A stretch of 64,000 nt of DNA from the NCBI GenBank assembly GCA_013054445.1, contig JAAMPI010000055.1, positions 1 through 64,000 on the forward strand. The letters are read 5' to 3'. A program made the position numbers and the translations under genes. This document shows positions 62,837 through 64,000 of the stretch, piece after piece; position 1 is the stretch's first letter, and each line of letters opens with the position of its first letter. Origin of the DNA: Cudoniella acicularis. Taxonomy: Eukaryota > Ascomycota > Leotiomycetes > Helotiales > Helotiaceae. The notes below the pieces were generated by a model that saw only the letters and a program-made list of their open reading frames with translations, did no database searches and was not told where the DNA came from.

Positions 62837-64000
62837 TGTGGCTTTTGTTGTGATGTCGTCGTTGAAGTTCAAGGGGGCTTTTGAATCTTCTGACAAGATG
62901 AAGGAAAAGGCTATCTGGGGAACCTGAAATTTTATAGCGATAGATGCCCTGATGTTACCACAACTGTGACTAATGCCCAAGTAATATTGACGATAGCTTG
63001 ACTGGATCGTGACAAAAGATAGACTCCCATCCCCGGCTTTGGAAGTTTGTCAGAGTTATCAGCGGCCCCTTTTTCGTTTCGGTTGCGACTATCAAGCACT
63101 TGCACAACTGGCAACGTTGCACAGATGAAATGACAAATGTGTGTAAAAAAGCACACTGGGAAAGCATTTTACGCACTCTGTTTAAGACTGGCTGTGCTGA
63201 AAAATAATACTTCGCGAGACAGAGGGCCGGGGATGAAGTCAGCTGGTTTGTAACCGAGATCTCGAAGAACGCTTCAAAATAGTTAGATAACTACATGCCA
63301 TTACTTTTATTAATTTAGACCAAATGACTAACTGACCCTTACAAAAGTTTACAAATTGAATTAATCCACCATGGTACAGTCCAAAGCTATTTACTTCTAG
63401 AGTGTTTTCTACCAAGACCACGTGATTGATCTGTCCAATCTACAGTGCGTGGGATAATGAAACGAAAACTTAGATGAACTCACAGGAAATTTTAAAGAAT
63501 TTCCCGAGGACGAAATCAATTTCGTTCAATGACGCAATAAAGTGCACGAGAAAAAAACTAGGCTGTCCCTGGAAATAAAGTCATATGCGAAAAATAAATA
63601 ACCAAGCAGCAAGAGTGGCTTTCTTCAGCCATGAATTTAATTTGTGTTAAGAACTTTGCGGGGAAATGTTGGAAACCAGACTTTGTTCACAGATGAAAAG
63701 AAATCACAAATTAAGCGTGAAATCATTCGGGACACATGGAAAAATTAGAAGGAAACAGCACGCAGCTTTATTAATTTTGAATCATGACCTCATGAAGACA
63801 AGCTATTGGGAAACTCAACGCAATGATACGAGACCCTGCTTAAGAGACGCTCAAGGCCAATTATCGGCTTCTGAGTAACGCTTACTCTCCTCTGAGACCT
63901 TCATCTGCTCAAAACGGGAGCGAAGCGGAGCCGTAGAAGTCTTTGCTCTCCTCAATCTTTCTCAGAAGGGCAATTCGGATTCGCGACTAGACCGAGGCAG
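62837..64000. other. Right-edge intergenic stretch
   Basis: 5' flank of the caspase-like gene, then AT-rich DNA to the window end. A plus frame at 63666-63878 (70 codons) has no motif. No tRNA-like cloverleaf was evident to me by eye. Confidence 0.4.

Noticed and set aside
63666..63878. 70-codon plus frame near the right edge
   Set aside because: No motif or supporting context; listed only as intergenic.

Overview
The window is nuclear DNA of a filamentous ascomycete (Pezizomycotina). The genes have short introns of about 46-60 bp with GTAAGT-like donors and CTAAC/CTGAC branch sites. The families are typical of moulds: a Zn2Cys6 regulator, STAND/ankyrin proteins, fungal caspase-like proteins, a STE3-type receptor and a DUR3-type transporter. 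AT-rich islands hold transposase remnants with TGG-to-TAG stops, the mark of repeat-induced point mutation (RIP). I cannot name the species; a leotiomycete is a guess only.

Layout. 1-1793: 3'-truncated kelch membrane protein (-). 1794-5744: no convincing gene. 5745-6974: D-2-hydroxyacid dehydrogenase (-). 8.1-10.6 kb: broken GNAT/ankyrin gene (+). 11.4-12.1 kb: glycine-rich hypothetical protein (-). 13.3-16.2 kb: NACHT/ankyrin/ZZ-finger NLR-like gene (-) with a poly-A frameshift and ambiguous bases in near-identical ankyrin repeats. 16.9-17.95 kb: RIP-damaged Tc1/mariner-like element split by a 300-bp LTR-like insertion. 18.2-19.2 kb: F-box-like protein (+).

19.3-28.7 kb is a catabolic neighbourhood: a biotin-dependent urea-carboxylase-like enzyme (-), a DUR3-type sodium:solute symporter (-) and a LamB/YcsF (PxpA-like) protein (+). 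The last two diverge from a promoter with paired GATA sites. The carboxylase contains the KipI/KipA domains that partner PxpA in bacterial 5-oxoprolinase, so the three genes plausibly import and hydrolyse one nitrogenous substrate (urea, guanidine or 5-oxoproline-like).

28.9-33.2 kb is transposon-damaged: a copper amine oxidase N-terminus cut by an LTR, a decayed pogo/Fot1-type transposase, a secreted beta-propeller (Mala s 1/TRI14-like) gene, and a second LTR in inverted orientation. 34.4-43.9 kb: GH35-like glycosidase (frameshifted), Zn2Cys6 regulator, sugar transporter, zinc alcohol dehydrogenase and O-methyltransferase, possibly a small metabolic cluster. 45.5-49.1 kb: ankyrin protein with fungal N-terminal, ubiquitin-like and zinc-ribbon modules (-). 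50.0-51.3 kb: alpha/beta hydrolase (-). 51.6-53.1 kb: conserved membrane protein (-). 53.6-56.3 kb: large protein with a HicA-like C-terminus (-). 57.5-59.3 kb: STE3-type receptor (+). 59.7-62.8 kb: two caspase-like genes (-), one apparently decaying. The rest of the right edge shows nothing recognisable.

Exon coordinates were derived by eye from splice signals with phase checks; they are predictions, not transcript evidence.
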